Assembly: GCA_040509055.1 (NCBI GenBank)
Contig: JBEVLT010000198.1
Location: 1-7,965, forward strand
DNA length: 7,965 nucleotides
From: JAJKIP01 sp040509055
GTDB lineage: Bacteria; Bacteroidota; Bacteroidia; Chitinophagales; Chitinophagaceae
Direction: 5' to 3'
The translations under genes and the position numbers were made by a program. Positions 5,263 through 7,965 of this stretch are shown in pieces (positions within the stretch are counted from its first letter, which is position 1; every line of letters starts with the position of its first letter). Below the pieces are notes generated by a model. It worked only from the letters and a program-made list of their open reading frames with translations. It did not search any database and was not told the origin of the DNA.

Positions 5263-7785
5263 ATGGACACACGAAGATCATTCCTGAAAAAGGCGGCCGC
5301 TTTGGCCGGCGGCTCCGGGTTGCTGCACACATTGCCTGCTTCTGTTGCCAAAGCGCTGGCCATCGACCCTGCGCCGGGCAGCACTTTCCTGGATGCGGAA
5401 CATATCGTGTTCCTGATGCAGGAAAACCGCTCCTTTGATCATGCCTATGGCACGCTGCAGGGTGTGCGGGGATTCGATGACCCGCGGGCCATCACGCTCC
5501 CCGATAACAATCCCGTTTGGCTGCAGACCAACCGGCAGGGAGATACCTATTGTCCGTTCCGGCTCGACATCCACAACACCAGGGCCACCTGGATGAGCTC
5601 GCTGCCCCATACCTGGCCCGACCAGGTAGATGCACGGCACAATGGCAGATACGACCGCTGGCTGGACACAAAGAGATCGGGGTATGCTGAATATGCAGGC
5701 ATGCCGCTGACACTTGGGTATTACACCCGGGAGGATATTCCCTTTTATTATTCCCTGGCGGATGCCTTTACCATCTGCGACCAGCACTTTTGCTCCTCGC
5801 TTACCGGCACCACGCCCAACCGGCTGTATTTCTGGACCGGCACCATCCGGGAACGGCCTGATGAAAAAGCGATGGCCTGTGTATGGAACGAGGACGCCGA
5901 CCCCAATACGCTGATCAGCTGGAAAACCTTCCCGGAACGGCTGGAAGAAAACGGCATTTCCTGGAAAGTGTACCAGAATGAGCTGTACCTCGATGTGGGT
6001 TTTGAAGGAGAGCAGGAAGCCTGGCTCTCCAACTTTGGCGATAACCCGCTGGAATATTTCACGCAGTACCAGGTGAAGCTGTCCGCAGCTTATATCGCCA
6101 ACCTGCCGGCAAAGATCAGCAAGCTGTCCGCAGACATACAATTACGGCAGCAACAATTAGCAGCGCTGCCGGCAGACGGTGAAGAAGCGAAAAAAGCCAG
6201 GGAAGATATCGCGTGGCTGCAAAAATCCCTTGCTTCGGCCGAAGCCGACCGGGTAACCTATACCCGTGAAAAATATGAGCAGCTATCCCAGCATGAAAAG
6301 AACCTGCATGACAAGGCTTTTGTCACCAACCGTAATCATCCGCCCTATCACCGGCTGTTCCGGCTGCAATACAAGGATGGAAAGGAGCTGCGAAGAATGC
6401 TGGTACCGGCCGGGGATGTACTATACCAGTTCCGGGAAGATGTAAAGAATGGAGAACTGCCCACAGTGTCCTGGATCGCAGCGCCCGAGAATTTTTCAGA
6501 CCACCCCTCCTCCGCCTGGTATGGCGCCTGGTACATCAGCGAAGTGATGGATATCCTTACGCAAAACCCGGAGGTCTGGAAAAAGACCATTTTTGTGCTG
6601 ACCTATGATGAGAACGACGGGTATTTTGACCATATCCCTCCTTTCACCGCGCCACATCCTCACCAGCCAGGGACAGGCCGTGTTTCAACCGGTATCGATA
6701 CAGGGGTGGAATATGTAGCCAACGCTTCGCAACAATCCATAAAGGACCAGGCAAGAGAAAGTCCGATCGGCCTGGGCTACCGGGTACCGCTGGTCATTGC
6801 TTCGCCCTGGAGCCGTGGCGGCCGGGTCAACTCACAGGTGTTTGATCATACCTCGGCCCTGCAGCTGCTGGAGAAAATCCTGTCGCACAAAACAGGAAAG
6901 AAAATTGAAGAGCCGAATATCAGCGCCTGGCGGCGTACGGTTTGCGGCGATCTCAGTTCCGTCTTCCACCCGTACAACAATGAAAAAATAAAAACGCCCC
7001 GGCCGCTGCAGCGCGACCCTTTTATAGAGCGCATTCACAAAGCCCGGTTTAAAAACACTCCCTCCAATTACCAAAAGCTGACCCCTGCTGAAATAGCTGC
7101 TATCAACAAAAACCCGCATAGCTCCCCCCTGATGCCGGCACAGGAAAAAGGTACCCGCACCTCCTGTGCATTGCCCTATGAGCTGTATGTGGATGGAGAG
7201 CTGGCAGACGACCGGAAAACTTTTGACATCCGGTTCCGGGCAGGCAATGAAGTGTTTGGAAGCAGCGCTGCCGGTTCGCCCTTCAACGTTTATGCCCCGG
7301 GCATCTATCGCGGCGAGGCCGTGCGCACCTGGGCCTATGCCGTCAAAGCAGGTGACGCCCTCTCCGATACATGGAGGCTTACTGATTTTGAAAAGAATAT
7401 TTATCACCTGCGGGTATATGGCCCCAACGGCTTTTTCCGGGAGTTCAGCGGCGCTGCAAAAGATCCTGCTATTGCGATCAGTTGCGGCTATGAGCCCAGC
7501 CTGCGGCACCCGGAGCTGCTTACAGGAAATATCGCCCTATCCCTGCGCAATACGGGGGTACAACCCTGCACGGTGATGATAACCGACAATGCCTACCACG
7601 GCAAAGAGCATACGTTCACCCTGGCCGGAACACAGACCGTTGTGCTTAACCTGGGCGAAAGCCACCGCTGGTACGACTTTTCGGTAGCGGTGAGAGGCTA
7701 TACTGAGTTTACAAGAAGGTATGCCGGCCGCGTGGAGACAGGAAAAGAAGGAATAACAGACCCGGTTATCGGGCGCATGGGATAG
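5263..7785 (+). CDS. Phosphocholine-specific phospholipase C, Tat-exported
   Basis: Hydrolyses phosphatidylcholine-type lipids (and in some relatives sphingomyelin) to phosphocholine and diacylglycerol outside the cytoplasm. The 840-residue product opens with a twin-arginine signal, TRRSFLKKAAALAGG (3-17), with a plausible cleavage site after about residue 31 or 33 (AKA/ALA). This fixes the start at ATG 5263; a TTG-initiated extension from 5161 would bury the signal. The phosphoesterase domain (about 41-530) has HIVFLMQENRSFDH (47-60; metal-site Glu54/Asn55), LTGTTPNRLYFWTG (180-193; likely Thr nucleophile region), FSDHPSSAWYGAWY (411-424) and VLTYDENDGYFDH (445-457; Asp449/Glu450). A charged helical insert (about 280-350) looks like a coiled coil. 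The C-terminus carries two DUF756-type beta domains (about 637-730 and 754-815), the usual PlcH/PlcN layout. It stands alone, divergent from the HAD gene, with no chaperone or phosphate-regulon gene in view. Confidence 0.93.
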   Translation: MDTRRSFLKKAAALAGGSGLLHTLPASVAKALAIDPAPGSTFLDAEHIVFLMQENRSFDHAYGTLQGVRGFDDPRAITLPDNNPVWLQTNRQGDTYCPFRLDIHNTRATWMSSLPHTWPDQVDARHNGRYDRWLDTKRSGYAEYAGMPLTLGYYTREDIPFYYSLADAFTICDQHFCSSLTGTTPNRLYFWTGTIRERPDEKAMACVWNEDADPNTLISWKTFPERLEENGISWKVYQNELYLDVGFEGEQEAWLSNFGDNPLEYFTQYQVKLSAAYIANLPAKISKLSADIQLRQQQLAALPADGEEAKKAREDIAWLQKSLASAEADRVTYTREKYEQLSQHEKNLHDKAFVTNRNHPPYHRLFRLQYKDGKELRRMLVPAGDVLYQFREDVKNGELPTVSWIAAPENFSDHPSSAWYGAWYISEVMDILTQNPEVWKKTIFVLTYDENDGYFDHIPPFTAPHPHQPGTGRVSTGIDTGVEYVANASQQSIKDQARESPIGLGYRVPLVIASPWSRGGRVNSQVFDHTSALQLLEKILSHKTGKKIEEPNISAWRRTVCGDLSSVFHPYNNEKIKTPRPLQRDPFIERIHKARFKNTPSNYQKLTPAEIAAINKNPHSSPLMPAQEKGTRTSCALPYELYVDGELADDRKTFDIRFRAGNEVFGSSAAGSPFNVYAPGIYRGEAVRTWAYAVKAGDALSDTWRLTDFEKNIYHLRVYGPNGFFREFSGAAKDPAIAISCGYEPSLRHPELLTGNIALSLRNTGVQPCTVMITDNAYHGKEHTFTLAGTQTVVLNLGESHRWYDFSVAVRGYTEFTRRYAGRVETGKEGITDPVIGRMG

Positions 7786-7796
7786 CATAGCATACG

Positions 7797-7949
7797 ATGA
7801 TAAAACTGCTTCCGCCGCCAAAGAAAAAAGTGAAGCGATCGGCAGGCGGCGAACCATACAATCCGTTCATCGGCGTCATCGGTGTTTCTGTTAACCATGA
7901 TACCGTCCGGAACCACTCTCCCTGTCATGCAGGTAATCAGCTATGGTGA
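7797..7949 (+). CDS. Dubious 50-codon ORF downstream of the phospholipase
   Basis: An ATG 11 bp after the phospholipase stop opens a frame of 50 codons ending at TGA 7947-7949. The peptide starts MIKLLPPPKKKVKRSAGGEP, has a short hydrophobic stretch (FIGVIGVSV) and then a His/Cys-containing tail (NHSPCHAG). I recognise no family. The basic proline-rich start and lack of a clear initiation signal make this more likely a chance frame in spacer DNA. It is listed because it is the only plus-strand frame of note between the phospholipase and the window end; nothing else supportable is seen in 7786-7965. Confidence 0.15.
   Translation: MIKLLPPPKKKVKRSAGGEPYNPFIGVIGVSVNHDTVRNHSPCHAGNQLW
7813..7851 (+). 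other. GC-rich stem-loop after the phospholipase gene
   Basis: CGCCGCC (7813-7819) is complementary to GGCGGCG (7845-7851), giving a 7-bp GC stem that can extend by two TT/AA pairs past a bulged C, with a 25-nt purine-rich loop. It lies 27 bp past the phospholipase stop, where a terminator could be. There is no T-run after it and the loop is long, so intrinsic termination is unproven; mRNA 3'-end protection is an alternative. Confidence 0.3.
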
Positions 7950-7965
7950 TTCCACAGTTTATCCG

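Noticed and set aside
5278..6141. Minus-strand open frame of 287 codons antisense to the phospholipase
   Set aside because: Antisense shadow of a clear family member, with Cys/Arg/Gly-rich low-quality translation and no motifs.
6832..7509. Minus-strand open frame of 225 codons
   Set aside because: Antisense to the DUF756 domains of the phospholipase; no recognisable family.
7867..7884. Two tandem 9-bp units TCATCGGCG/TCATCGGTG
   Set aside because: Only two imperfect copies; likely chance.

Overview
The window looks like a chromosomal segment of a Bacteroidota bacterium, most likely in or near the Chitinophagaceae. The reasons are moderately GC-rich coding sequence, starts preceded by A/T-rich sequence rather than a Shine-Dalgarno motif, a perfect TAnnTTTG-type -7 promoter element, and protein wording (a HAD motif I reading DLNGT, and a Tat-exported phosphocholine phospholipase C with an internal coiled coil) that I associate with that phylum. 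The genus cannot be fixed from sequence reading alone.

Layout. Bases 1-149 are the last 48 codons of a plus-strand gene, possibly the NUDIX-type arabinose regulator (AraR) often found beside this operon. Bases 150-377 are non-coding: a degenerate CACGAAG/CACAAAG inverted and direct repeat cluster, then a near-perfect 15-bp palindrome (338-352) that is a good operator candidate. Next comes a complete L-arabinose catabolic operon in the order araB (ribulokinase, 378-2066), araD (ribulose-5-phosphate 4-epimerase, 2063-2764) and araA (arabinose isomerase, 2864-4360). araB and araD overlap by the 4 bases ATGA. araD and araA are separated by 99 bp made largely of degenerate 7-bp repeats and a small hairpin. 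A minus-strand HAD-family phosphatase/phosphomutase-like gene (5024-4362) ends only 1 bp from the araA stop. After a divergent intergenic region (5025-5262) with a recognisable Bacteroidetes promoter for the HAD gene, a large plus-strand gene (5263-7785) encodes a Tat-exported phosphocholine-specific phospholipase C. The last 180 bp hold no convincing gene.

How the genes work together. AraA converts L-arabinose to L-ribulose, AraB phosphorylates it to L-ribulose-5-phosphate, and AraD epimerises that to D-xylulose-5-phosphate for the pentose phosphate pathway. No transporter or glycoside hydrolase is in view. The HAD enzyme may act on a sugar phosphate, but its link to arabinose rests on position only. 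The phospholipase is an independent exported enzyme that would release phosphocholine from phosphatidylcholine-type lipids.

I did not find an undescribed multi-gene system. The items most worth a second look are non-coding: the candidate operator, the two repeat clusters around the ara genes, and the araD-araA junction. The Asp-to-Asn change in the HAD active site is also of interest.
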